DNA of 64,000 bases from Kitasatospora sp052076145 (lineage in GTDB: Bacteria; Actinomycetota; Actinomycetes; Streptomycetales; Streptomycetaceae). A model generated the notes under the pieces. It was not told where the DNA came from and ran no database searches. It saw only the letters and a program-made list of their open reading frames with translations. Each line of letters starts with the position of its first letter. Within the stretch, counting starts at the first letter, position 1. Position numbers and translations under genes: made by a program. The stretch spans positions 6,014,001-6,078,000 of the forward strand of contig NZ_CP197246.1 of the NCBI RefSeq assembly GCF_052076145.1, in the 5' to 3' direction. Positions 16,897 to 25,344 of the stretch are shown here, piece by piece.

Positions 16897-19071
16897 ATGT
16901 CTGACAACACCCCCGCCATCCGCTGGGAGCAGGACGAGGACGGCGTCGTCACCCTCGTCCTCGACGACCCGGCGCAGTCCGTCAACACCATGAACGCCGC
17001 CTTCCGCGACGCCTTCGAGGCCGTCGTCGCCAGGATCACCGCCTTCGAGGGCCTGCGCGGCGTCATCATCACCTCCGCGAAGAAGACCTTCTTCGCGGGG
17101 GGCGACCTGAAGCTGCTCTCCGCCGTCCGCGCAGAGCAGGCGGCCGAGTTCTTCGAGGCGTCGATGGCGCTCAAGCGGACGCTGCGCACGCTGGAGACGC
17201 TCGGCAAGCCCGTCGTCGCCGCCGTCAACGGCAGTGCGCTCGGCGGCGGCCTGGAGATCGCCCTCGCCTGCCACCACCGGATCGCCCTCGACGTGCCCGG
17301 CAGCAAGATCGGCCTGCCCGAGGTCACCCTCGGCCTGCTCCCCGGCGGCGGCGGCGTGGTCCGCACCGTCCGGCTGCTCGGCATCACCGACGCGCTGCTC
17401 AAGGTGCTCCTCCAGGGCCGCCAGTACCGCCCGGCGCAGGCCCTGGAGGTCGGGCTCGTGCACGAACTCGCCGCCGACCGCGACGAGTTGCTCGCCAAGG
17501 CGCGCGCCTTCATCGACGCCAACCCGGCCGCCCGGCAGCCCTGGGACGTCAAGGGCTACAAGATCCCCGGCGGCACCCCGGCCCACCCCGCCTTCGCGGC
17601 CAACCTCCCTGCCTTCCCCGCCGGCCTGCGCAAGCAGCTCGCGGGCGCGCCCTACCCGGCGCCGCGCAACATCCTGGCCGTCGCGGTCGAGAGCTCCCAG
17701 GTCGACATCGACACCGCGATGGGCATCGAGGCCCGGTACTTCACCGAGCTGGTCTGCGGGCAGACGTCCAAGAACATGATCCAGGCGCTGTTCTTCGAGA
17801 TGAACGCCGTCAACTCCGGTGCGGGCAGGCCGAAGGACGTACCGGCCCGGCAGGTCCGCAAGGTCGCCGTGCTCGGCGCCGGGATGATGGGCGCGGGCAT
17901 CGCGTACTCCTGCGCCAAGGCCGGGATCGAGGTGCTGCTCAAGGACGTCACCGCCGAGGCCGCCGAACGCGGAAAGGCCTACTCCGCCGCCCTGTTGGAC
18001 AAGGCGGTGGCCCGGGGCCGCAGCACCGGGGCGCAGCGCGACGAACTGCTCGCCCGGATCACCCCCACCGCCGACCCGGCCGAACTCGCGGGCTGCGACG
18101 CGGTGATCGAGGCCGTCTTCGAGAACCCCGAGCTCAAGCACAAGGTCTTCCAGGAGATCCAGCACGTGGTGGCGCCCGACGCGCTGCTCTGCTCCAACAC
18201 CTCCACCCTGCCGATCGGCCTGCTCGCCGAAGGGGTCGAGCGCACCGCCGACTTCATCGGCCTGCACTTCTTCTCGCCCGTCGACAAGATGCCGCTGGTC
18301 GAGATCATCCGTGGCCCGGAGACCGGCGACGAGGCACTCGCCCGCGCCTTCGACCTCTGCCGCCAGATCAACAAGACCCCGATCGTGGTGAACGACTCCC
18401 GGGGGTTCTTCACCTCCCGGGTGATCGGCCAGTTCATCAACGAGGGCGTCGCGATGGTCGGCGAGGGCGTCGACCCGGTCTCCGTCGAGCAGGCCGCCGC
18501 CCAGGCGGGCTACCCGGCCAAGGTGCTCTCGCTGCTGGACGAGCTGACGCTCACCCTGCCGCGCAAGATCCGCAACGAGTCCCGCCGCGCGATCGAGGAG
18601 GCAGGCGGCAGCTGGGCCGAGCACCCGGCCGACGTGGTGATGGACCGGATGCTCGACGAGTTCGGCCGCGAGGGCCGCAGTGGCGGCGCCGGCTTCTACG
18701 ACTACCAGGACGGCCGCCGCACCCGCCTCTGGCCCGGCCTGCGCGAGCACTTCACGAAGGGGGAGGCCGCCCGGATCCCGTTCGAGGACATGAAGGAGCG
18801 GATGCTCTTCGCCGAGGCCCTGGACTCCGTCCGCTGCCTGGAGGAGGGCGTCCTCACCTCCGTCGCCGACGCCAACGTCGGCTCCATCCTCGGCATCGGC
18901 TTCCCCGCCTGGACGGGCGGCGTCCTCCAGTACATCAACGGCTACGACGGCGGCCTCCCCGGCTTCACCGCCCGCGCCCACGAGCTGGCAGCCGCCTACG
19001 GCGACCGCTTCACGCCGCCGGCCCTCCTGGAGCGCCTCGCCGCAGAGGGCGGCACATTCAAGGACCAGTGA
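16897..19071 (+). CDS. Bifunctional enoyl-CoA hydratase / 3-hydroxyacyl-CoA dehydrogenase (FadB/FadJ-like)
   Basis: 724 residues. Crotonase domain about 1-190: TSAKKTFFAGGDLK and SALGGGLEIALACHHRIA form the oxyanion hole, and GLPEVTLGLLPGGGG carries the catalytic Glu region. NAD-binding 3HCDH domain about 325-510: VAVLGAGMMGAGIAYSCAKAG, LCSNTSTLPI and GLHFFSPVDKMPLVEI. Two C-terminal 3HCDH domains follow. It converts enoyl-CoA to 3-ketoacyl-CoA for the thiolase just upstream. Last gene of the operon; a hairpin terminator follows at 19080. Confidence 0.94.
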   Translation: MSDNTPAIRWEQDEDGVVTLVLDDPAQSVNTMNAAFRDAFEAVVARITAFEGLRGVIITSAKKTFFAGGDLKLLSAVRAEQAAEFFEASMALKRTLRTLETLGKPVVAAVNGSALGGGLEIALACHHRIALDVPGSKIGLPEVTLGLLPGGGGVVRTVRLLGITDALLKVLLQGRQYRPAQALEVGLVHELAADRDELLAKARAFIDANPAARQPWDVKGYKIPGGTPAHPAFAANLPAFPAGLRKQLAGAPYPAPRNILAVAVESSQVDIDTAMGIEARYFTELVCGQTSKNMIQALFFEMNAVNSGAGRPKDVPARQVRKVAVLGAGMMGAGIAYSCAKAGIEVLLKDVTAEAAERGKAYSAALLDKAVARGRSTGAQRDELLARITPTADPAELAGCDAVIEAVFENPELKHKVFQEIQHVVAPDALLCSNTSTLPIGLLAEGVERTADFIGLHFFSPVDKMPLVEIIRGPETGDEALARAFDLCRQINKTPIVVNDSRGFFTSRVIGQFINEGVAMVGEGVDPVSVEQAAAQAGYPAKVLSLLDELTLTLPRKIRNESRRAIEEAGGSWAEHPADVVMDRMLDEFGREGRSGGAGFYDYQDGRRTRLWPGLREHFTKGEAARIPFEDMKERMLFAEALDSVRCLEEGVLTSVADANVGSILGIGFPAWTGGVLQYINGYDGGLPGFTARAHELAAAYGDRFTPPALLERLAAEGGTFKDQ

Positions 19072-19079
19072 TGCGTTGA

Positions 19080-19111
19080 CCCCAGGGGCGCAGTTCCCCG
19101 CGCCCCTGGGG
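19080..19111 (+). terminator. Terminator of the beta-oxidation operon
   Basis: 12-bp stem CCCCAGGGGCGC (19080-19091) with GCGCCCCTGGGG (19100-19111), loop of 8. It directly abuts the left arm of the 46-bp inverted repeat. Confidence 0.7.
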
Positions 19112-19156
19112 GACGCGCCGCGTGTGGGCCGGCCGCCGTGCTGGGCACGGGAGGAC
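19111..19156 (+). repeat. Left arm of 46-bp inverted repeat (42/46 with 20581-20626)
   Basis: The 46 bases read GGACGCGCCGCG at the outer end and GGGCACGGGAGGAC at the inner end. The reverse complement of 20581-20626 is the same sequence except at four positions (13, 14, 15 and 23). Both arms encode a similar peptide (APR-x-GR-x-PCWARED) when read inward. The arms enclose the AlaDH/PNT-like gene. They may be remnants of a duplicated gene or ends of an unrecognised element. Confidence 0.7.
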
Positions 19157-19249
19157 CTGGACGCACTGGAGGCGATGGGCCTCGCCATACCACCGGGCCG
19201 CAGCAGGAGTGGCAGCAAGCCTAGGGGCTACGTGCTAGAAAGGAAGTAA
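19124..19249 (+). CDS. Small open frame or gene remnant within the left repeat
   Basis: 41 codons from GTG 19124 to TAA 19247-19249. The product starts VGRPPCWAREDLDALEAMGL and ends with a basic, Ser/Gly-rich tail (GRSRSGSKPRGYVLERK), the look of a true protein tail rather than an antisense artefact. No good ribosome site. The opposite arm of the inverted repeat encodes PCWARED again but then diverges. I do not recognise the family; it may be the stub of a larger gene. Confidence 0.25.
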   Translation: MGRPPCWAREDLDALEAMGLAIPPGRSRSGSKPRGYVLERK

Positions 19250-19262
19250 TCAAAGGGGAATT

Positions 19263-20417
19263 TTGCATCAGCTCAAGCTCGGTGTCATCGCGAAATCGAA
19301 CAAGGAAAACGAGCAGAGGCTGCCGGTCCACCCCGCGCACTTCGAGCGGATCGATCCCGACCTCCGCGCGCTGATCCACCTCGAACAGGGGTACGGCGAG
19401 CGTTTCGGCGTCTCCGACGAACAGCTGGCCCCGTTGGTCGCGGGGCTGCGTCCACGGGCGGAGCTGATCGCCGAGTGCGACGTCATCCTGCTCGGCAAGC
19501 CGATGATCGAGGACGTCGCGGAACTGCGCGAGGGCCAGGTCCTGTGGGGCTGGCCGCACTGCGTCCAGGACGAGAAGGTCACCCAGGCCGCCATCGACCG
19601 GCGGCTGACCCTGATCGCCTTCGAGGCGATGAACCACTGGACCGCCGACGGCGCGTTCAACCTGCACGTATTCCACAAGAACAACGAACTGGCCGGATAC
19701 TCCTCGGTGCTGCACGCCATGCAGCTCATCGGTTCGACCGGTGACTACGGCCGCCGGCTGCGTGCCGTGGTGATCGGCTTCGGAGCGACCGCGCGCGGCG
19801 CGGTGACCGCACTCAACGCCCTCGGTGTGCACGACGTGGACGTGCTCACCGCGCGCGGCGTCACCGCGGTCGGCTCGCCGATCCACTCCGCCCGGATGGT
19901 CCAGTTCGACCACGACCTGGCGGACGACACCGCCGACCCGCGCCGCAGCCACGCCCACACCGAGGACGGCCGACAGCCGCTGGCGGAGTTCCTCGCCGGG
20001 CACGACGTCATCGTCAACTGCGTGCTCCAGGACACCGCCGCGCCGCTGACCTTCCTGATTGAGGAGGACCTGGCCACACTGGCCCCGGGCACCCTGGTCG
20101 TCGACGTCTCCTGCGACGAGGGCATGGGCTTCAGCTGGGCCCGGCCCACCACGTTCACCGAGCCGATGTTCACCGTCGGCGACAACATCCACTACTACGG
20201 CGTCGACCACAGCCCCTCCTACCTGTGGAACTCCGCGACCTGGGAGAACAGCGAGGCGCTGATCCCCTACCTGCGGTCGGTGCTGGGCGGCCCCGAAGCG
20301 TGGGAGGCCAACGAGACCGTCCGCCGCGCCATCGAGATCCAGGACGGCACCGTCCGCAACCCGGCCGTACTGGCGTTCCAGCACCGCGCCGCGGACTACC
20401 CCCACCCGCGCCGGTAG
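19263..20417 (+). CDS. AlaDH/PNT-family enzyme, N5-(carboxyethyl)ornithine synthase-like
   Basis: 384 residues from TTG 19263 with AAAGGGG ahead; no better start is seen. KLGVIAKSNKENEQRLPVHP is the N-terminal alanine dehydrogenase/transhydrogenase motif with the pyruvate-binding Arg and Lys. AVVIGFGATARGAVTALNALG is the NAD(P)-binding loop. The C-terminal part (VDVSCDEGMGFSWARPTTF, VDHSPSYLWNSAT) matches the carboxyethyl-ornithine synthase branch better than alanine dehydrogenase. It would reductively condense pyruvate with an amino acid. It stands alone between the two inverted-repeat arms. Confidence 0.72.
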   Translation: MHQLKLGVIAKSNKENEQRLPVHPAHFERIDPDLRALIHLEQGYGERFGVSDEQLAPLVAGLRPRAELIAECDVILLGKPMIEDVAELREGQVLWGWPHCVQDEKVTQAAIDRRLTLIAFEAMNHWTADGAFNLHVFHKNNELAGYSSVLHAMQLIGSTGDYGRRLRAVVIGFGATARGAVTALNALGVHDVDVLTARGVTAVGSPIHSARMVQFDHDLADDTADPRRSHAHTEDGRQPLAEFLAGHDVIVNCVLQDTAAPLTFLIEEDLATLAPGTLVVDVSCDEGMGFSWARPTTFTEPMFTVGDNIHYYGVDHSPSYLWNSATWENSEALIPYLRSVLGGPEAWEANETVRRAIEIQDGTVRNPAVLAFQHRAADYPHPRR

Positions 20418-20580
20418 GCCTGCGCCCGGGTCGCGGTTGTCGTTACAGGCCCTATGCCTCGCGCTACGCGACTTGGGTGAAGTTCGCTGCTGATCCTCGG
20501 GTGCGGGACTGTTGGCGGGTCGGGGCCTGGTCGACGGCGGTTTCGATGGCGGCGATGCTGGCGTGGGCGCGGTCGGGGCA

Positions 20581-20626
20581 GTCCTCCCGTGCCCAGCACG
20601 GCGACCGGCCCGAGCGCGGCGCGTCC
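20581..20626 (-). repeat. Right arm of 46-bp inverted repeat
   Basis: Reverse complement matches 19111-19156 at 42 of 46 bases. On the minus strand it lies in an open stretch whose product reads TDAPRSGRSPCWARED and then diverges from the left copy. The remaining gap 20418-20669 holds no gene I can support. Confidence 0.7.
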
Positions 20627-20669
20627 GTCAGGCCACTACCCAAAGCGCACAACACATCACCAAGGCGGC

Positions 20670-21383
20670 TCAGCGGAGTTCGTCGGCGAGGGAGCGTTGG
20701 AAGGCGGTCACCAGGGCCTGCACCACCATCGGCTGGATCTGGTCGGTGAGTGCCTTCATCCGCTCCAGCTCCGCCGGGGCCGGGTCGCTCTCGCGGTACG
20801 GCTTCCAGACCGTCTCGCGGAAGAGGCGGTGCAGGTCGTGGGCGGTTGCCTGGCTGTGCAGCCGCACCACGGCGCGGGCGGCGACCAGGGTCTCCAGCGG
20901 GATCGGCACGTCCAGCACCCGTACGCCGAGCGGCAGCAGGCCCGGGTCGATCTTGAAGACCTCCGGGGCCTCGGTGCGGTGCAGGGCCCCCATCGCGACC
21001 AGCCGGTCCACGTCGGCGTCGGACAGCTCCCGGCCGGCCCGCCGCTCCAGCTGTGCCCTGGTCGCCTCCTCCGCGCTCTCCGGCGTCCAGGAGGCGACCA
21101 GCGCCCGGTGGATCGCGAGGTCCAGCGAGCTGATGTCGGCCGGCAGCTGCGCCAGGTAGCGTTCGATCGCCGCCAGCGTCAGGCCCTGGCGCTGCAACTC
21201 CTCGATCAGCTCCAGGCGGTCCAGGTGCTGCGCCCCGTACAGACCCACCCGGCGCGGCCCCAGCTCCGGCGGCGGGAGCAGCCCCTTGGTGCTGTAGAAC
21301 CGCAGTGTCCGCACCGTCACCCCGGCTCTGGCGGCCAGCTCGTCGACGGTGAGCCGCAGGGGCTCCCCGGGTGTCGCCGTCAT
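20670..21383 (-). CDS. MerR family transcriptional regulator
   Basis: 237 residues. N-terminal winged helix LTVDELAARAGVTVRTLRFY then STKGLLPPPELGPRRVGLYG, and the dimerisation helix region LTLAAIERYLAQLP. The C-terminal 150 residues lack metal-binding Cys clusters, so a small organic effector is likelier than a metal. A set of three TGTCACA/TGTGACA sites 14 bases apart lies just upstream and is the probable operator. Divergent from the STAND ATPase gene. Confidence 0.9.
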   Translation of the reverse strand: MTATPGEPLRLTVDELAARAGVTVRTLRFYSTKGLLPPPELGPRRVGLYGAQHLDRLELIEELQRQGLTLAAIERYLAQLPADISSLDLAIHRALVASWTPESAEEATRAQLERRAGRELSDADVDRLVAMGALHRTEAPEVFKIDPGLLPLGVRVLDVPIPLETLVAARAVVRLHSQATAHDLHRLFRETVWKPYRESDPAPAELERMKALTDQIQPMVVQALVTAFQRSLADELR

Positions 21384-21415
21384 GTGCCGCCTCTGCTTCT
21401 TCCGCCGTGTGCTGG

Positions 21416-21450
21416 TGTCACATCTTCACTGTGACAGCACCAGTGTGACA
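21416..21450. promoter_or_regulatory. Three 7-bp half-sites with exact 14-bp period (MerR operator candidate)
   Basis: TGTCACA at 21416-21422, TGTGACA at 21430-21436 and TGTGACA at 21444-21450: starts are exactly 14 apart, the first inverted relative to the others. Located 33-67 bases upstream of the merR start and about 100 bases before the STAND gene. A separate hairpin GTGCCCC-ca-GGGGCAC lies at 21451-21466. Confidence 0.55.
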
Positions 21451-21547
21451 GTGCCCCCAGGGGCACACCAGGCGCGCAGCAAGTGTCGAGTGCCGGGAGC
21501 CTGCCTGTTCTCCCGTCAGACGACGACCAGGTACGTAGGGTTGAGCC

Positions 21548-23677
21548 GTGACCGAGGAGACGTACAACAGTGTGGGTGGTCAGGCACAGGTGGGGTCGCT
21601 CATCCAGGCCGGGCAGATCGGTGAGGTGCACCAGCACGTGCACGCAGCCTCCGCTCCGCCCCCGCCCGCTCCCTACCAACTGCCGCCCGCGCCGGTGTAC
21701 TTCGAGGAGCGGCAGGCCGAGCAGGAGCGCATCCTGCGGGCGGCCGAGAGCCATGACGGACCGGACCGGCCGTTGGTGGCCGCGCTGACCGGGATCGGCG
21801 GGATCGGCAAGACCGCGCTGGGCTTCCACATCGCCCGCCGGCTGAGTGAGGGATTCCCGGACGGCGTGCTGCACGTCGACCTCGACGACCTGCGACGCGA
21901 GGGCACGGTGGAGGTCGCGGACGCCGTCGGGCAGCTGCTCGCCGACCTGCACGTGGCGCCGGGTTGGCTGGAGCGCTCCGCCGCCGGCCGCTCGAAGCAG
22001 TACTGGACCTGCACCCGGGGCAGGCGGCTGCTCGTGGTGATCGACAACGCCCGCTACGGCACCGAGGTGCTCCCGCTGCTCCCCGCCTCCTCGGAGAGCA
22101 TGGTGATCGTCACCAGCCAGGGGCCGCTGCACGACCTCGACGGCGTCGCCACCGTCGAGGTGCCGATGAGCCCGCTGGCGCCGGACGACGCGGCACGGCT
22201 GCTGCGGCACATCGTCGACGACCCGCGCCTCGCGGCGGAGCCTGCGGCGCTGCTGGAGCTGGTCCAGGGCTGCGGCGGGCTGCCCGCCGCACTCCACGTC
22301 GCCGGGCAGTGGGTCCGCAAGTACCGCCGCCGCAGCCTGACCCGCCTGGTGGCCGAGCTCACCGCCGAGCTGTACAGGAAGGGCATCCCGATGGTCGAGG
22401 CCGTGTGGGACGGCGCGTACGGCGGGCTGGGGCCCGAGGCGGCGCGGCTGTACCGCCTGCTGCCGCAGTTCCCGGCGCCCGTGGTCACGGCCCCGGCGGC
22501 CGCCGCGCTGCTGGGCGGCTCGGTGCTGGGTGGCTCGCTCCTCCCGGCCGAGGACGCGTTGGAGGAGCTGGAGGCGGCGGGCCTGCTGCAGCTCGCCACC
22601 GGCGGGTACCGGATGCACGAGCTGCTGCGCGGGCACGCCGAGCGACGCTCCCACGAGGCGGACCTCGACGGTGCGCAGCGCGCCGAGGCACGCCGCCGGC
22701 TGGTCCGCTGGTACCGCCGCCAGGCGACCCTGGCCGACCTGCTGGCAGCCGGGCCACGGCTGACCCTCGCGGCACTCGAACCACCCCTGGAGGGCATCCC
22801 CGACACCGAGTTCACCGGGTCCGCCGAGTTCACCGACAAGGCAGCTGCGCTGCGCTGGCTGGAGGCCCAGCGGCTCGCCCTGTACGGCTGCGTCCGGATC
22901 GCGCTGGCGGACGAACGGCACGAGGACGCCTGGGCCCTGTGCGAACCGCTCTGGACGCACTTCCTCGACCACCAGCACTACGCGGACGTCGAGGATGCTT
23001 TCCGTGCCGGCGTCGAGGCCGCCGACCGGGCGGAGCACCTGTCGGCCATGGTCCGGATGCGCTGCCAACTGGCCCGGGTGCTGTGGGAGCAGGCCCGCCA
23101 CGAGGAGGCGGCCGAGCAACTGGGGCAGGCGCTGAACGCGGCCCAGGCCCTGGGCGACTCGACGCAGGAGCGAAAGCTGAAGGCGTCGGCCGTCGAGTTC
23201 CGGGGCAAGCTGAAATCGGTCCAGGGCGACTGGGCCGCCGCCGCACCGGACTTCGAGGCCGCGCGGCAGGAGCACGCGGCGATCGGGAACGCGTACGGCG
23301 TGCTGCTCCAGACCTATCTGCTCGGCCGCGCCGCACTCGGGACGGGCGAACCCGAGCGCGCTGTCGAACTGCTGGGCGAGGCGCACCGGATGGCCCAGGA
23401 GCAGAGCCGGGAGCGGATGACCGCGCGGACGGGCTTCGAACTCGGCCGCGCCCTACGGCAGACGGCCCGAGCGGCGGAGGCGGACGGGCTCTACCGGGCG
23501 GCGTTGGCGAACGCCCGCAAGCGGGGCTCGACCACCGACGAGGTGCGCATCCTGCGGGAGTTGGCCGGGCTCGCGGAGGAGGCGGGCCGGAGTGCCGAAG
23601 CCGAGGAGCACCGGACGGCCGCGCGGCTGCTGGCCGACCGGGCCGGAGGGCTCCCCGAGGCGGGTCAGAGCTCGTAG
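21548..23677 (+). CDS. STAND (NB-ARC) ATPase with amyloid-motif-like N terminus and helical repeat C terminus
   Basis: 709 residues. Residues 7-32 (NSVGGQAQVGSLIQAGQIGE then VHQHVH) resemble the short Gly/Gln/Val pseudo-palindromes at the N termini of actinobacterial NLR-like proteins, compared in the literature with RHIM amyloid motifs. A Pro-rich spacer follows, then Walker A GIGGIGKT (82-89), Walker B RLLVVIDNA, the GLPAAL motif and an MHD-like YRMHELLRGHA. From about 440 the chain is TPR-like helical (ARVLWEQARHEEAAEQLGQA). It should be a ligand-triggered oligomerising switch, perhaps in immunity or cell-death signalling. The GTG start has a weak ribosome site. Its 3' end overlaps the convergent gene by 13 bases. 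Confidence 0.85.
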   Translation: MTEETYNSVGGQAQVGSLIQAGQIGEVHQHVHAASAPPPPAPYQLPPAPVYFEERQAEQERILRAAESHDGPDRPLVAALTGIGGIGKTALGFHIARRLSEGFPDGVLHVDLDDLRREGTVEVADAVGQLLADLHVAPGWLERSAAGRSKQYWTCTRGRRLLVVIDNARYGTEVLPLLPASSESMVIVTSQGPLHDLDGVATVEVPMSPLAPDDAARLLRHIVDDPRLAAEPAALLELVQGCGGLPAALHVAGQWVRKYRRRSLTRLVAELTAELYRKGIPMVEAVWDGAYGGLGPEAARLYRLLPQFPAPVVTAPAAAALLGGSVLGGSLLPAEDALEELEAAGLLQLATGGYRMHELLRGHAERRSHEADLDGAQRAEARRRLVRWYRRQATLADLLAAGPRLTLAALEPPLEGIPDTEFTGSAEFTDKAAALRWLEAQRLALYGCVRIALADERHEDAWALCEPLWTHFLDHQHYADVEDAFRAGVEAADRAEHLSAMVRMRCQLARVLWEQARHEEAAEQLGQALNAAQALGDSTQERKLKASAVEFRGKLKSVQGDWAAAAPDFEAARQEHAAIGNAYGVLLQTYLLGRAALGTGEPERAVELLGEAHRMAQEQSRERMTARTGFELGRALRQTARAAEADGLYRAALANARKRGSTTDEVRILRELAGLAEEAGRSAEAEEHRTAARLLADRAGGLPEAGQSS

Positions 23678-25344
23678 TCGAGGTCCGCTTCGGTGGCCGG
23701 TGCCAGCCGGACCTGGACGGTGAGCGGGCCGATCTCGCAGGTGAGCGTGGTCGGCACGGCCTCTTCGTCCCGGCCGCCGAGCCAGGCGTGCACGGCGGAG
23801 ACCGCCGCCGCCGGGTCGATCCGCAGCACCCGCCCGTCCGCCGTGCACGGCACGACCTGGACGCTGAGCAGCTCGCCGGAGCGGCGTCTGACCAGGCACC
23901 GATCCGGCGTCAGAACTGCGGCTGCCGTCCGGCAGGTTGGCGTCTCGTCCAGGATTCGAGCGGTCCAGCCGCCGGCCGTCCAGCTGCTGCTGTGCGGCGT
24001 GCGCGGGCCGCCCGGAAGGGCACGGCGCCAGAGCACCGCCGCCGTCCGCTGCTCCCGCTGCCCGGCTCCCGGGAACTCTGCGGCGAGGTGGTGCGTCGGC
24101 TCCGAGGTCCAGGCGGGGAACCGCTCGACCCGGACGCGCTGCCCGGACACCTCGGCCCGCACGGCGTAAGCCCTCGGGCCACCGGCTGGTCGGCCCGGGG
24201 CGGGGAACGGGACCGGCTGTGCCGGTGCGGCCCGAGGCGGCAGGCCCAGCAGCCGGTACAGCTCGCGCTGCAGACGCGGCAGCGCATCGCCCTGCTCGGC
24301 GAAGGCCGCTGCGGCGAAGCTACGGGTGTCCTGCGCCCCGGCCGCCCGCAGGGCTCCGGCCAGCTCCCCCGGATCGGTCAACTTCGGTGCCCATGTGAGA
24401 AGTTCATCCATCGGGCTGCCCGGTATCAGCTCCCGTCCGCCGTCGTACGCGCCGATGACGGGGCGGCCGAGCGCCGCAGCGTAGAGCGCGGTGGAGCCGT
24501 GGTCGGTGATCACCGCGTCGCAGGCGACCAGGAGCGCCGCCCACTCCTCGTGCGGCCCGGCCGGGACCAGACCCGCCTTCAACGCGGGCCCGAGCTGCCG
24601 GGCGAGGTCGAAGCTGCCCAGCCTGCTGTGCTCGTTGGGGTGGAGCAGCAGTGCGAACTGGTAGGCATCGCTGGGAAGTCCGCCGACGAGGCGGGCGGGG
24701 AAGTCCGGGCGCCGGGACAGCAGCGACTCCGGGCCCCAGGTGGAGGTGACGGCGACGAGCCTGCGTGCGCCGATGCCCAGGGCGGCCCGGTAGCGCTCCC
24801 GGTGGGGGAGCGAGGCGAGGACCCGATCCAGCGTCGGGTCTCCCACCACCTTGGCCCTGGCTGCGGCCGGGCGGGAGTGCTCGGCGAGACGCTTGAGCTG
24901 ACTCTCGTGCGCCAGGGCGTGGAGGGCGGCCCAGGGCCTGCCGTCGGCGAGCAGGTAGCTGGGATCGAGCCCGGACGGGAGGTGCGGTGAACCCTCCTGG
25001 GGGATCGTCTTGTTGAACCCTGCGCCGTGCGGCAGCAGCACACGTGGCCCGGTGAGCGCCCGCAGTGCGCCTTTCGGGCTCGCGGCCAGCACCAGGTCGT
25101 GCGAGCGCTGACAGGCCTCGTCCCAGCTGAGCGAACGGATGCCGGACCGCTCCAGCGCGGTCAACGCCCCCAGGTCGAAGTCCGACCCCGGAACCAGCGT
25201 GAACCGGCTGACGATGCGCTCGTCACCCTCGAAGACCGGCAGCACGTCCAGGAGCCGATGCAGCGCCCCCGCCGAGCGCACCGCGAACAGAACTGCCCGC
25301 TGCCCGCTGCCCGCTGCCCGCTGCCCGCTGTGTGAAACCTTCAT
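23665..25344 (-). CDS. GT-B-like protein (CDP-glycerol glycerophosphotransferase-like fold) with repeat tract near its start
   Basis: 559 residues from ATG 25344. After a repetitive N terminus (SGQRAAGSGQRA), AVLFAVRSAGALHRLLDVLP starts a Rossmann-like domain; VLLPHGAGFNKT, RRLVAVTSTWGPESL, LLLHPNEHSRLG and CDAVITDHGSTALYAAALGR follow the two-lobed GT-B pattern of glycerophosphotransferase-like enzymes. The last ~160 residues are beta-rich and unrecognised. Actinobacterial relatives often carry misleading translation-factor names. A 5-copy 7-bp repeat lies in codons 6-18 (frame dependent). No Shine-Dalgarno before ATG 25344. Target unknown, perhaps a surface polymer. Confidence 0.65.
   Translation of the reverse strand: MKVSHSGQRAAGSGQRAVLFAVRSAGALHRLLDVLPVFEGDERIVSRFTLVPGSDFDLGALTALERSGIRSLSWDEACQRSHDLVLAASPKGALRALTGPRVLLPHGAGFNKTIPQEGSPHLPSGLDPSYLLADGRPWAALHALAHESQLKRLAEHSRPAAARAKVVGDPTLDRVLASLPHRERYRAALGIGARRLVAVTSTWGPESLLSRRPDFPARLVGGLPSDAYQFALLLHPNEHSRLGSFDLARQLGPALKAGLVPAGPHEEWAALLVACDAVITDHGSTALYAAALGRPVIGAYDGGRELIPGSPMDELLTWAPKLTDPGELAGALRAAGAQDTRSFAAAAFAEQGDALPRLQRELYRLLGLPPRAAPAQPVPFPAPGRPAGGPRAYAVRAEVSGQRVRVERFPAWTSEPTHHLAAEFPGAGQREQRTAAVLWRRALPGGPRTPHSSSWTAGGWTARILDETPTCRTAAAVLTPDRCLVRRRSGELLSVQVVPCTADGRVLRIDPAAAVSAVHAWLGGRDEEAVPTTLTCEIGPLTVQVRLAPATEADLDYEL
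25293..25330 (-). repeat. Five tandem copies of the heptamer CGGGCAG inside a 5' coding end
   Basis: Plus strand reads CTGCCCG five times (25293-25327) plus CTG. It encodes SGQRAAG-SGQRA in the GT-B-like gene; three heptamers equal seven codons. Because 7 is not a multiple of 3, gain or loss of one unit shifts the frame, which would switch the protein off or on. Confidence 0.9.

Noticed and set aside
20464..20655. 63-codon minus-strand frame containing the right inverted-repeat arm as a gene
   Set aside because: Has the PCWARED peptide shared with the left arm but no ribosome site or recognised domain; kept only as part of the repeat.
21964..24990. 1008-codon open frame overlapping the STAND gene and the GT-like gene
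   Set aside because: Low-complexity Arg/Gly/Ala product, no motif, runs through two well-supported genes in other frames.
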